Origin: Sthenelais limicola
Lineage: Eukaryota; Annelida; Polychaeta; Phyllodocida; Sigalionidae
DNA length: 64,000 nucleotides
Reading direction: 5' to 3'
NCBI GenBank assembly: GCA_942159475.1
Contig: OW804096.1
Coordinates: forward strand, 111,636,194-111,700,193
The translations under genes and the position numbers were made by a program. The notes beneath the pieces were generated by a model that saw nothing but the letters and a program-made list of their open reading frames with translations, did not search any database and was not told where the DNA came from. Shown in pieces: positions 13,401-28,400 of the stretch (positions within the stretch are counted from its first letter, which is position 1; each line of letters starts with the position of its first letter).

Positions 13401-16400
13401 ATATATGTCATCGTGTTGAAAAAAAAGTTGTAGGTGTGTGAAATAGACATGTTTGAGCACGGTGACCCATTGATTTTTTTCCATCCTTATGACCAGAAAC
13501 ACTTCAAGAATTAAATACCAAAGTTTCAGAAAAATGACATTTATTTTCATTTTCCACTAGGTAGTTTGCCTTTAATGCATAGATATATGTGCAGTTAGTT
13601 TAACTAAGTCATTGCCCCATTGGTTGATTGATTTTATATTGTATTATTTAATAAGAGACAAAGGGAAGTACACCATACTTTTTTACCGTCTCTTATCTAT
13701 GATGTGAATAAACACCAATATTTATATATTCTTATCCTTTTACCAAATAATCAAATTAAATTAGAATTCTTTGTATTACTTACCACAGGTTTTTAGTTAT
13801 GGGGGTCCATCTTCCCTTACTGTGTTATTAGTCGTTTTTGTGTGTTGACATTGTGTTGCCTCCTATATAATATGCATATTGTTCAACTATTGTTCGACAG
13901 GTAGACTAACCAGAACTGGAACACTTGCTTTGCAAGGGATTGAAGCAGCAGAAACCATTTCACGCAGGACAGTAAGTATTAAGTATTCCTTTCAGTGCAT
14001 CTCGAAAATGTAGCATACCAATCAACTCTTATAAATTAATGTTTTAATCTTAGTTGCAATAACCAACTGTTATGAAGTATGTATAGTTCAACAAACGATT
14101 ACATTTTATTTTCAGGCGAAAACAGCTGCACGTAGTACTAAAGAAAGGAAACTTACTGTTAGCATGCAATTCAAGGTAAAGTTATTATATTATTATTACA
14201 AGTTAAACCGTACTAAGAAGATCTTCCCATAACCCCTTCAACCCATGCCTCCACGGCAGCCTCCCATCATCGCGGGGAAAAGAGGAAGTGCGCTCTGAAA
14301 GCCTACAGTGAAGTCCGAAAGTAGTCTGCTATTCCTGCGCCCGGCTCAGAGCTCTCAGTGCCCTGAGGGTTCAGCTTTTACCATCTAAATTTAAAAAATG
14401 AAAACTGATTTCCAAAGAGAAGAGTCAAGTCTAAGTAAAGTTATTCTAGAATGTCTAATAATACAAATTCAGGAGCATACTTTGTATCAAATTAAATCGA
14501 GCAACACAGCCGATTACGAGTGCCGAAAAATCTGGGAATACAAAAGTAGGCCCTACATAGGGCTATCATTTTACCTCATGGGGGGGGGGGGGGGCGGGTA
14601 GGCTATATAAGAATTATGGGGGTACGTGGGGGTCACAAAAACATGGCATGACAAGTAGGTGTTAGCCGCTGGTGTTCAATTTTCTTCGACTTCTATGACT
14701 ACGCCCCCCCCCCCTATAACTTATATCCTATATCTGACTGCATGGGTTTATGCTCGAAACGGCTGAGAAAAGAACAGCCGCTCTACTTTTCATCTGACTT
14801 GTACGTGTTAGGCCTATACCTCACCTTATCGCAACTGAACTCATAAGCATACAGAAATAATGATTCGAAACGTTCTAAGATCTTCCCTTAGCCCCTTCAA
14901 AATCACTTTTGGACTACATTTCTCAACGTGGGAAAAATGAAATTTTTTGCAGAAAAGGGATGCGCAGAAAAGGGATGAGTACGGTAACTAACGTTGAACA
15001 AATTACATTACGTAATATTGGGTCAGTGAGCAATCCCATCGATCTTGTAAACACGATTTGAAATGCACACAAATGAATAGTTAAATCTATCATAAAGAAA
15101 CATGTTTTACATGCTTTTACAGCTAATTTTTCTCATCTTTCTGAATTTCTAGGTTATTTTGATGTATTTCGTTGGAAAATAGCGTTTTTGACCTCATTTC
15201 TGCCGATATGCACAATCGACAAAGGCCTAATTTCACCCAAGCTGTCAATGTTCAATGTTGCTGAAAATTCTGTGCTTTCTCATAGATTTCTTAGCTTACA
15301 AATGAATAGTTATATCCTCTACACATTAACATATGATGCATGGTTTTGAGGCTCTTTTCCCCAGCTTGCCGATGGTATAGATGAAATATTTGTGTGAATA
15401 AATTGGGACCATGATGATCCGTAATTGCGCATATAATGACCAAGATTTTTAGTGGTGAAGTAGTTCTTGTATCAATATACTACGCGGTACCGAGACCGTA
15501 ACCTGACATCACCTTGTCAATTTTAGATGAATGAGTTCTGTGTTTTCATCGATATTTCGTCAATAAGTAAGTTAATAATTAACAGGATTGTTAGTTTGGG
15601 TTTAAAACGGATTTAGTTCTTCGAATAATTTCCTTAGTTATCACTTTTTTAACAACCCTATGACGATTATTAAGATCTTAGTAAATTACTGTTACTGTTA
15701 CTCTTATTTTTAGACTTCATTGCAAGTCATGATGGAAAAGATGACTGAAGCTGAACCCATATTCATCAGATGCATAAAGCCAAATATGGACAAGGCTCCC
15801 GCATTATTTGTGGATGATATTGTTGAGGCACAGGTAATACTTTATCTTGATTGGATTTAAACGAATTTGACAACATAAATGCTCTGTATAGTTAGGATCA
15901 TCGCATTCTTATTGACCGAAACAATATTACATTTCAAAATCACATTGCCATTTGATTTAGGATTTGAATTTTTTTTTAGAAATTGAAGTGTTAACTATAC
16001 TTTCTTCATAAAGCTGCTGTATACTGGTTTGCTGGAGACTACCAAAATAAGACGAGAGGGGTTTGCTGTGCGACCAACTTTTGCTGACTTTGTGAACAGG
16101 TAGGTTTTTGTTGTGTTTATATGTTAACTAGCGAGATGGTTGAAGAGCCGTGAATATTCCACGAATTGCAGCTGCAACAAGTGTATTCTAAGTGACATGT
16201 TAGTGAATCGATTTATTTTATATACATCTTAATAATCTAAAAAGGAATCTAAAAAGGAACTTCTTAATGTCATATAGGCTAGTTGAATGTCAGGTGCAAA
16301 TCTGGTAAATAACGCATCGGTTGACTGAACTTTTCCTCATAAAAGTGTCAGTAAACCCCAAAATATTATGAGAAAATCAACTTCTGTGCTATTATTGAAA

Positions 16401-19400
16401 TGTAACCGCCCCCGTTTTACTTAATTCAACCTAACATTCAGTGAGTTTTACCCATTTAAAGGAGGGAGAACGTAGTTCCAGAGTTTAACACTCCGTTGAA
16501 GGCGCCACTGTTTCCCTAAGTCACAAAGTTTCGCCAATCTTGAAATGAACATGCAATGAACATAATAAACAAGTCTCATAATTGCTGCTAGAAAGAAGGA
16601 GGGTGGGGTGGGCAGAAGGAGTATTACCAAGGCAGGTGTGCAGACCAAAACAAACAAACTGTATTACGGTACCCATTGATTCTTAATTCCTCACAATTGG
16701 TCAGAGTGAAATGTATGCAATGCTATTTCCCTCTCTTTTAATACACTGGTATCACACATTTGCGATGTGTTTTAGGAAAATGAGTCACAAGTCACAAAAA
16801 AAGGATTTTGATTTTGAGATAATCACCATATTTGAAAAGACGACATCAAGCCGATTCCAATGGTAGTTAACAGTAGGGCATCTAATAGGCCTAAGTACTA
16901 TTTTATTTTAAGTTTGATATCTTTATTTTTGAAAAACAGGTTTTGAATATTTTTGAGTAGACAATTACTAGTAAAGTAGCTAAAGATACTCTATAGGATT
17001 GTTACGTAATGTTACGTAACGCCTGGGCCTCCCTATGGGACAATGGACAGAACAGCCGGGCACGGCTGAGTATGTAAATGAGGTACACACCTGACAAGGG
17101 TGTGGAGGCTATGCATAAATCAGTTACCTTTGGTCGATCGTAAGATCAAGTCGAGATCCATATCGTTCCGTGTTATTCCTTTATTAATTAGCATGTAAGT
17201 GATAATTGGGTATCAATTATCACTAGTCAAAACAGTGATCATTTCTAATCATAATATTTGGACAATCAATTAGACTTAGGATTACTTTAAGGATATAAAT
17301 CCCAGATCCATACTTATCAGGATGACCTTAGAAATGCATGGATCTATGTAATACACCATCTTGAAATATGGTACATGTATTTATGCTACTAGCAGCTCAA
17401 AGAACACTAAAAATGAAAACATTCCAAGCAAGGGTTTTTGTGAATGAATTACTTTGGAAAATATCAGTTTTGTGACTCATTTCCCTGAAACACAATACAT
17501 TTTCTCTTACCACCTTTTGTGTTCCTCGTTTAAGGGGAGGACTAAACCCAATTATTGATCTTTGATTACAGTTGTCTTTAAATACATGTACTGAATAACT
17601 CTTCCTATTGCTGGGAGATTGTGGGGAAGGTAGGGATATTATGTACATTTCAGGCGAAACTTTGTGACGTCAGACAACACTCAGCAGTGCCCACTTGTGC
17701 TAAACAGACCTTTTTAACTAAGCTTTCTCAATTCGTGCCTGTAGGTGACTATAAGTTAGACATAAATGGAATTATTTATTTATAAATTATTGCTGTATAA
17801 ATTTTGTTGTCCTAAAAGTGACCATGAACCCATTGACTGACCCTTTAAACTATTGGGGGTTTTACACTTACAATTAAACCATATAGGCGATAAAGCCACA
17901 TCAGATCTAATGCATATTGTGTTACCAGTGTAGTATACGATCGAGAAACCAGATCCTAGTTGAGATGACGCTTTATTGATGACCATTGTCATTATTAAAA
18001 CATGAAGTGGTGTTGATGTTAAAATGGTAACTTAGTGTTAGTATAAATGGCCAATGATGTACCCCCTGGTTCTTCTATTCACAAACACCGGTCCTCCCCA
18101 TAAATCTAGAGACTGTATCTATAGTATATATATATTCTTTTCTATAACGGGATAATAGTAGGAGTGCATGCTTTCACTTCTTTCGAACAATATTATACTA
18201 GTTACCATTGGATAAGCTATCAATTCCATCACAGCACATTACAAGGAATCCCAACAGTTAGTGTTATTTCCCTGATTCATTATCCATAATATTTCTTTCG
18301 ACACTCATAACACTCCTCATTTTAATCAACAGATATAAAGCAATAGCAAGAAATCTGGCTATGCCAAATACTGCTCAGTCTTGTCAAGAGATCCTTGCCA
18401 CCAGCAAGTTGTCAGGCTGGCATGTAGGGTAAGTAATTTTTTGTTGTGCAATGTCGGGGTTGTATCACAATAATCTATAGGCCTATTTAGTGCTTAATGA
18501 GAACACTTGTTGATACACATCAGGTTTAAGGGAATTACGAATCGTCTCGCACAAATATACCAATAGCAAACCTTCATGCTACTCATCAGTAATATGGTTG
18601 ACACAAAACATGGATCCTTCATTTCATGTCCACCCATTTACGGCGGCATTTGTTAATCGTGCAGTTAACAACTTCCAATAATAATGACTTCGGCATCTTC
18701 CGAAAAGACGAATATTAAATTGATTCTACTGCATCCAAAGTGTTTATGAGGAGCTGTGCTTTCATGTCTCTCCATTAACATATTCCAGGAAGACCAAGGT
18801 GTTCCTTAAGTATTGGCACGTGGAGAAATTAACTGAATCGCTGCAAGAGATAGGGAAATACGTGATTTTCATTCAGAAAGGTGGGTATTGTTATATAACA
18901 AGACGCCTACTACATTATTATATTACACTATTATACTTAAAATCCATTTAATCTATATAAATCTTGTTGTTTCACAGCTTCTCTTAGAATTTATCCTCCA
19001 CTTGGTTTGGTGAGCCTATTCCCCAGCATTGGGTCTTGTTACCCAGCGATCTTATGGGTCTTATGATTGGCGGTGATTCAGGTATAGAGTAGATCGTAAT
19101 CGGTAGATCTTATAGGATATCGGAGTAGTGATTGCAAGTAGATGTGGCTTGTAGATTGATTGTAGAGGATGTATCAGAAGTCGTATCAGCTCGGTGACTA
19201 TGTATATATAATAGATAAGTATACCTTGTGATGAAGAAGTCTCCTCAGGGTGTATCGATTAAGGAGTTAGTGTTGTGTAAAGCGGTGAATACACAGTCAA
19301 GATTTGGGGGCCGATTTGGGATCCACGATCCGTCGTACGATTTGGAATTGTAGGGGAGAATCGTAGGGGAAAAAAGCTATTTCAAATCAAATCGCCACTG

Positions 19401-22400
19401 CTTCTACGATTAATCGTTGATGTGTAGAGAGTGCTGCGATTTATCGTAGACCTCTACAATGAGGTCTACGACAAATTGTAGGTGCTTCTACGATTTTCGG
19501 ATTTATTCGAAAATCGTGGGTCTATCTGCGATCTGGCAATATAAAAGAATTGAATTATTTATAATTTTACTTCGAAATGCTATAACTTCACTAATTCTTG
19601 GAGTATCAACACAATTTTTTCACTTTTATAATGCAGAGTTTCCCTTCTACACATGTCGACATTAGGTCTCATTCTTCTCATATTTTATTTTATTCAACAA
19701 TTAAAAAGAGAAAAAACCCACCAGAAAATAGATGATGTGTCACAGAAGAATGAAAAACGTTATATTTTATTTATTTTTACAGTTTTTTACTTTGTTTGCT
19801 TCTAGGATCGTTTTTTAAAACAATTTTCTCAGCTCTATATTTCAGAATCACAGATCAAATCTTGACTGCCAACCCACCCACGATTTTACTTTTTACCCAA
19901 GATTTCACGTTTTCTCCATATCTCCAAAAAGAGGCACGATTTCAGGCAATTAAGCACCCACGATTAATCGTAGATCCTGAAATCGTGTTTGATTCCCAAA
20001 TCGTGACTGTGTATTCACTGCTTAAGTATTCAGCTATCGTAGGAGCAGTCTATACTAGCTTCCTCAGTATTCGAGAGTATGTTGGAATCAAGCATCCCTT
20101 CAGCACTATTGCAGCTATATGGAGACAGGTCAAGAAGCACACAACACAGTTACTTAGTTGTATAGCCACTCTGTATTATATAATGGATCATGGGTTAAAA
20201 AAATTTAAATTAATGAATGTCAGGACTTGTTGTGGACTCTCCCATCCCTCTCTACCCTTAGTGTTGCATGGTCCCTCCCTACCCCCACCTATTGCCTGTG
20301 TCTAGCCAACATTTAAGTATCCTACTACCGCTCCCTGCTACCCTCTGGTGTGAAATAAATACAGATACCACACTCTCCTATACTTGAAGAATGCAGATCT
20401 ATCTGAATTTGTAGCACTTTCTATTAGAATCTGCTCAGATGCCATGGGGCTCATAGAACGTTGCTTCAACAGTGAAATACTTTTGAATTTGGAATAGAGG
20501 TGTTATGAGTCAGTACGTAACATTGTGTAACCTCATCCTCTTTAATAACAGAGGGGACTCAAACCTATATGAAGTATTTATTAAGTGTTATAACGTGTTG
20601 CATAGACCTATAGAGAGTGATCAATTCTGGTGTATTGGGGAAATCATAAACCAAGTCAATTATAAACAAACAATTGAAGTTGGATCATAATCTTAGTTTT
20701 TAGAAAAGCATCGCTAAAAACTAAGAGTATCAACCCTCGACCTCTTACCTATACCTATAACCTTGATCCCATGTCTTTACACAAGATTCAGTGCACTACA
20801 CTGAAATTCTCTCTGCGCCCCGATATCAATGTTTTGACAAGTTCTTATGTTGGGTCTTACTGTTGATCTATGGCTACTCGGTAGATCTTACTCACACCTA
20901 GCTCAGCGCCAACTCTCATACTCAGCACACTGACATCTCAGTTTCACTAGTGTCTCCAATATCTCTCCGTATAATGAGTTTTTATTTATCCATCATATAG
21001 GAGTGCGCGCCTTTCTTGCCAGGCTCCTAGTCAGAAGGATGAGAGAAGAAGCAGCAGCTAAAGCCGAGGAAACAAAGAATTTGATGAATGACGTTGAGAA
21101 GTTGGGGAACCAAATTCATATCATGCAAATAGACAGGTCCAAGGATGATAAAAAGATTTCTAAATGTAGGCATATTTTAGTTACCCTGAAATAGATCAGA
21201 TGAATTTTGTAATTGGAAATATCCAGGTTATGAATGTTTAAACCCCCTTTGTGACATGGTTACAATACAAGAAGATTGCTGCCGTTCAAGGAAGACCTCT
21301 CAGGAAAAAAATGTAAATAGATAATAAATAATATTTATTGGGGATATTTTATTCATTCTGTATATTATTCACAATGTTTTTCCAGCTTTCTTTCAAAAGG
21401 CCCCAGCAGATCCACCACCAGTTCTGCTTTCACCCTTGCCACCCTCACCTAGTGGCGAATCAAAAAGGCCTCCCCTACCTGAGATTCCTGTGAGTAAATA
21501 TTTGTTAAACTATCTGTCAGGGTGAACACGATGAATGACTCTGACTCTATCAGTATCACCAACACGTTCTTTATTTCTATAATGATTTGATGTTAAATAG
21601 AATAATTGTGCAAAATTAATGGTTTTGTTTGAGATGGGTTTGCCAGCAATAAATAAATAGACAATAAGTAAATAGGATTCCTGTTCTATACTACATATAC
21701 AGACCAATAAACACGGTGATGAGGATGAAGATAAATTTTTGCGAAATCAGGAGGCAAAGCCAAATCGGAGAGCGTCGACACGCTGGTTCAGGGAACATCA
21801 ACTTCACCAGGTGAAGGAAGGACCAGGAAGATTTGCAGAGTGGTTCCATGGAATCATTACTAGAAAGTATGATCTTTACAAAAAAACTTTGGCCCAGATT
21901 TTCTTGAATTCGTCCATATTTTCCCGGTATAACCGAAAGGATTTTGGCTATTTATACTTTTTTCTCAGGGAGGCAGAGCGGCTTCTTGATGACGAACCTC
22001 TGGGGTGCTTCTTGATTCGAGTTGCGCAAAGCAGATTTGGATATTCCCTATCCTTTAAGTAAGCTTTGCTGAAATGTTTTCTGTGACTTTTGTCTTAAAT
22101 CATTAGCAAAATATGTTGCAGTAGTGTTCATGTTATGAAATTACTGAACTAACATAGCCATGTATTCAACGTATACTGATTAATTTTAAATGTGGTGAAA
22201 CTTTGCTTACAGAGCTGAAGATAGATGCCGACATTACATTATCTCTCAAACGTTTAGTGGGAAATATATAATTCTTGGAGAGCAGAAAGCACATAAGACC
22301 CTTCATGAAATGATTGCATACTACCGTCGGGTAAGTTATATTTCTTACACATAAAAGTATGGCATAATCAGTATTCATGTAATGCTCTCTTAATCCCAGG

Positions 22401-25400
22401 GTACTCTCCAAATTCAGGGTATTATAGACATTGACGAAATACATTTTTTTAAGAGACATCAAAGTTAATATGAACAGTCATGGATTTCTCATGATTTAGA
22501 TTCCGAAAACATATCATATGCAGTCGTTATTTCAATGTTTAATATAGTTACAATGTATTCTGCCTAGGATTGGTGATGTTGGGCCCGTTGTATTTCTTTC
22601 ATAAACACATGAAACTTGACAGAGTTATAGATTAGGATACCAAGATTAATGTCAGATATGGCGCCACGTACAGTTAAATATTAACATTACGGCCCTGGCG
22701 GCCAATCAGACTAGCAATGGGGTCTAGCAATGGGGAAGCCTAAGCTGGTGCATGACTCTATAGCTTGAATGGTGGTCCGGACATAATGATACATATACAC
22801 ATGATTGAGATCTGCAGACTTTGCTCTTTATTTGGACAGCCTCACAAAGCTTGCCCCTTGAATGTTCAGAGTGACCACACCATGCAGTTATGGACGTTGA
22901 TGTTTTTCAAACCTCTACACATGACAGACCCTCTCAAAAGTCATTAAATCCGTCATCCAGTATGTTGGGAAGGGTATAATGGTAAAAGCAAATTTCCATT
23001 GGGCATTAACTCCTCACATAGTTGATAAATCAACATGGCTTACCCCGATGTATATACACACCAGGAAAAATAAGGTTATTCAAATTCAAATTTGATGCTG
23101 AGAGAGAAATATTCATCCAATCCAGTATAGCGATCGATGTTCACGTAAAACTCCCAAGTACCCTATTTATCAACACCCAAAGTTTCCTGAATTCTGGGAT
23201 GGTTGATGAAATGACTTCTGAAAACACTCATTGCCCCCATTTCATGAGAATTGACCATATGTATATTACATATCCAGAAGTATATTCACCGAGAGTTTGC
23301 TTGTATATGTGTGCATGTGTATGTAGCACTGCCTGTGAATCTATGAACCCCCCACCCCATAGATGAGACATGGATCTCCTGCTTGAATCAGTGTACCGTG
23401 ACTACTCCCTCTGTATGTTATACCTCTCTGGGTATACAGATTTGTAGGGCTCGGTGGTATTTCTTACTGGGAAATATTGGTGAAATGAGTTATTACATGT
23501 CTTCATGGAATTCCTAGGCTAAATGCGCATATATTCAGACATCTAGATCATGATTTTAGCCCCATTAGAAGCAGAAATACATATATGTTTTTATGTAGAT
23601 TTGCATGGTTCGGTAATGGCCATCTTGAATATCTTAAATTGCTCAATGTCAGGAACTTACAGTAATCTGCCTCACTAATAAGCTTCTTTGCAAAGAAAGG
23701 ACCCAAAATTAATAGTTGACTATCAACATTATAAAAGGATTAATGACCACTATTGACGGGCTGCTGGTGCACTGTTTGGTGCATAGTAATGAGGTACGGC
23801 TCAGTCTCTCTCTGCATATGGTTGTTATATTGGCTCAAGGCAGTGACTAAAAGCATGAAAACATTTTATTTCTTTTCAGAATCCTTTGTCCAATTGGCCA
23901 AATACTCTGGGAGAAGCGTGTGGCCAGGAGGATGGGCAATGTGATTACTATGATCTTATCCTTGAAGAGGACCGCCACCACATAGAAGAGCCACAGTATA
24001 AGGTAAAGGATATAAAAGTTATATCCACTTTCATATTTTAGATTAATTAAGGTTTTAAAACTTTTTAACAACCTATGATATCGATTTAAATAATATTAAG
24101 ATGAAAGTGCCTCATCCTACCACAGAAAAATTTAGAAAAAGTCCACATGTTTCAGGCCCCACCATGTGGAACAATCTTAGTCAGAGCGAGGTATTAGCTG
24201 GTATTACCATGGGATAAATTGAAAAACAACCTAAAAATTTAGGAGAACTGCATACTGAAATAATATTCATGCTTCTCACATGAGAGAAATAGAAAGTCAA
24301 AAGTTATGCTAGCAGCTATAGCTGCCAAATTCTCTATTGTGGACTAGCCTAACCTATATTGTATAATTTAGGGTGGAATAGATCAACGATTTGATTTTAC
24401 TCTGATATAGTGGACTGTATGTGTACGTACATTTTAGCGCTAAAGGTACATAATTATATGCGCTAAAGCACATAATTATTGTATATATGTAAAATTAATA
24501 CTACTACAATTAATCATGCCCACCAACACAAGAGAACAATGGATTGGTCATGAAGTATTGTATTTGTCTTGTTCAATGTACTGCTGTTCAGTATAAAGTG
24601 AAAACTTGTATTTTATGGGAAGTATATGGGTCAGATTTTCAGAAAATGTACAATTCGCATTCACCAATCCTCTCAAATAGCCCACATTTAAGACAAAAAT
24701 GAGCTTCAAAATGCAGTTTAACATAACAGAACTGATACTTTAAATCAATGTGATACCATATATACTCAGATATACCCGGTGTAACAGTTCTAAATTACCC
24801 CCCGATCTAATGTACCCCCCCCCCCCCCGGTAATTTAGACCTCAGGTTTAAATGACCCCCTCTAGGTTCAAATTACCCCCCTTTGTTTCTTTGATAATCT
24901 TGGATTTTGTAAATTCTATTGATTCCATTACTTGCCTCAAATTAGGATTATGCTACAACCCCACATTTAAAATTGAATTGGACTATTGTAGATTGGAATT
25001 TACGATTTTTGCTCTATGTAATGCCTATAAGTAGAATTGTCACTATTATAATATTATGTCAATAATTTAATATCTAATAAAATGCTACAGGATGTGATGA
25101 GAACAGCACTCTGTGTAATTCATATCCTGAATTAAATACTTTTTTCACAATAATTCATTACTAAAATCTATTCAGTTCTGACTATTAGGTATGTACTATT
25201 ACTTTTATTGTCATAATTTAAAGAATTAATGTTTCGATCAGTACTTGGTTATTTTCAAATATTTGGGGTATATTAGACCTAGGTTTAGTTTCCCCCTTTG
25301 GGGTACTTTGAACCTGGTGGGGGTACATTTGACCTAGGTATATTTTACCCCCGGGGGTACATTAAAACTGGAGGGGGTATATCCAACCTAGGTCTAAAGT

Positions 25401-28400
25401 ACCCCCGGGGGTACATTGGACCTAGGTTAGTTATACCCCCGGTACATTAGACCTAGGTTAGTTATACCGGGGGGTACATCTGATGGGGGGTACATTAGAA
25501 CTGCTACACCTGTATTCATCATTTTTCAGCCTAATTTAGGAGAATTTCCTAAATGTGTAGAGCTGCCAATTGTACATTTTCTGAAAATCTGACCCATATA
25601 CGTTAGGATTTTCTTTAGCTTTGTACATATCATTGTAAAGCTGCTCCACTAGGCAATTGCACTGAAGTTTTGTTGCATGGCTAGACAATTGCATTGAAGA
25701 GTGAAAGCGTTCAAACAGTAAGCTGGTTGTGGTAAGCATTTAGGCATTCATGTATCATATGAATGCAGCAGTATTGAATATATTCAGAGATTACAAACTT
25801 GAAAGATTGCAATACAGCCATAGAGTGATCAGGCAGTGGCGACCCCTCGACGACCATATACTTTCCCTGCATTGAGCCTTACTTACATCCAGAATAGTAT
25901 CTGTGCAAGAATTGGTGTACGGTAACTGTTCGGCTGGTTAGTTTAGTAAGATTAAGTCTTCATCTCTCTGTATTTGTTATATCAATGGGAATAATCAAAG
26001 CTTTTAAAATTATGGTTTCGGCACAAACAACTGCAGAGCCGGGAGACCCAGCTAAACTTCACCACAGAAACAAGGGTTGTCTGGACCCGGTTTTTGCTTG
26101 ATGAGGTCTGCAGGCGACCTTATGGAACACCATAAGACGCCTGCAGACATTTAGAGTTTAGGATTTGATTCTATATTTCATTAGCTTTTTAATGTAATCA
26201 TCCCAGAGTTCTACTTTGAATATGACAGCAACATTTCGTAGGCCTAGTTGTTTTCCCGCTGGAACATGGGGCTTCCAGCTATGGCATCATTGCTGTAGAT
26301 TATGTGACAGGCTGTTCTATCAAGTTTGCATACGCGTGGCCTTGGGCTACAAATGGCGATGCCACGACCAGAATATCTCACTATAGGAATAGTATTGGAA
26401 TTTACCAATAAGCCTTTGTAAACCATAGATGCATTATTTCTTCGAACGAAACATTGAGGAAACTAAATATAGTTGCCATTTCTGGGTTAGAAAGTAGAAT
26501 ATCATTATGTTTACTATGAAAACAGGTTGATCTGTACAGGATCTGTTTAGGTCTTGGGTCTTAACCGAAAAGGCCTGGGGCGACAGATTGGATTCAAAAT
26601 AGGTTGGCTGTGCCTTTTTCAAAGGCGGTTTTGTCGCTCCTCGTCTAGGCAACGCAGCTGAACACACCTATCAAATTGACACAAATAAGTGAATCTTCCG
26701 TGGCCATTCTAGTGAAAAAATGTTCCAGGGTGCCAGTAATATTACTGCCAAGCAGGGCAGGAACCAGGAGTTTCTCACAGGTCCTGTGAGATGCCAAAAA
26801 ACACCCACGGCCCCGACCTACCTCAGTAGGTGGGGAAGGATATTAATTATGCCTGCCGCCTGCTCCACCACCCATAGAAGCCTTTAAGAGACAGACGTAT
26901 TATATAGGTAAACAAGCCCCCATATGCCTCCATTTCACTCACTTTGGTGGCATCATCACCACTTTGATAGCAATGAATTAAATACAGGTTAACTAACGTG
27001 TGGTTTCAGTCGCTTAGAATATTGCACGAGTTGCACGAGTATTTACCGGTAATTTCAGTCAAAAAAACAGATTGGTTGCCATGACAACCCCACGTAAATC
27101 ACTAGTGAAATACGCACTATGCGTAAATCACTCTAGATTGTTTTCAGAGCAATGCGTGTATAATAAGGTAAAGAACATCACCTAGCTATTATGCACACTC
27201 CTTTCTCACACACCTACGAATGCTGGTTGGAGCTAATTGGAGCGGATATACAAATGGCACATGTATATATGGGATATTCAATTAGCAAACCCCTTCTCTC
27301 GAACCTTTATAGAACTCCAAACATGGACAATTGTACATCCATACACAGTTGTGGGATGCAGACTACATACATATGCAACTTTTATGACATGTTCATTATA
27401 ATAATGTATTTCAGCAAGGACATCCACCTGACGGAGATTACATGGTAGCAATACCGCCCCCTCCACCCGTAAGATAAAGTTAACCCTTCTTAACACCAAT
27501 GACTATAGAATGTTATATCTAGTGATCTATAGTTTTTAACACATACTTTCAGAGGAGTCGAAATTCGTGACTTTCATGACGTTTTTTCCTCCACACTTCT
27601 AATACATTTCCCCCCACTTGCCACGTGCAAACAACAAGTGACAAAAAGCGAAGCTCAAATACATCTTATCACAGCACCTTACAATGAAATCAGTGGTGTT
27701 TTCTTTGCATGGACCTAGATATTGAAAGCTAGAGAGGGAAAGAACAGACACTATTTAGATAGGAAAAATCCACAAATATCTATGGATACGTATTTCTTTA
27801 ATCACGAAAAATACCTACTTATAAATATTCGATGACCTCTTATCTTACCAAATTTCATGGGTCCGATCTGCAAAACTTGCGCTTGGCTTATATGATCTTG
27901 TCCTGAAATATTAATATGTGATTTTGACAACACTCATATCACTAGTTTCTCAAATCAGGTTAACAATAATGCAGCTAATAATGCATGTTTTAATCGAGTA
28001 ATGCACTTCTCAATCAAACTTTTTCCCAAGAAGAGAATGTGGTACAATACACAGGACAACTTTGGGTTAATTGTGTTTTAGTAGCAATTTATTACCTGAT
28101 TCTAAGTCACCATTTATAATCTAGTTTAAGTCACATATACAACATACCTTATATGTTTATTCCGTGTGTTCTTTTCTATACTGTCTCTTATTTACCACTG
28201 AACCTATTGACATAACTTTGGTCATCATTAAATTGTCTTAAACTAAAATGCTACGTTCATTATCAGAGAAGCATCGAATCAAAGACCCCCTGTAAAATAT
28301 AAAGATATGCACTGTAATGTTGATGATTTCTACATTACAGGATTTTCGTGTCATTTCTCTTATTACCAAATATTATGAGACATGTTTCGACCCCAAAACT

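Noticed and set aside
19796..20305. 169-residue plus-strand frame
   Set aside because: It starts inside a MITE-like element and crosses its end; no domain or conserved motif is visible.
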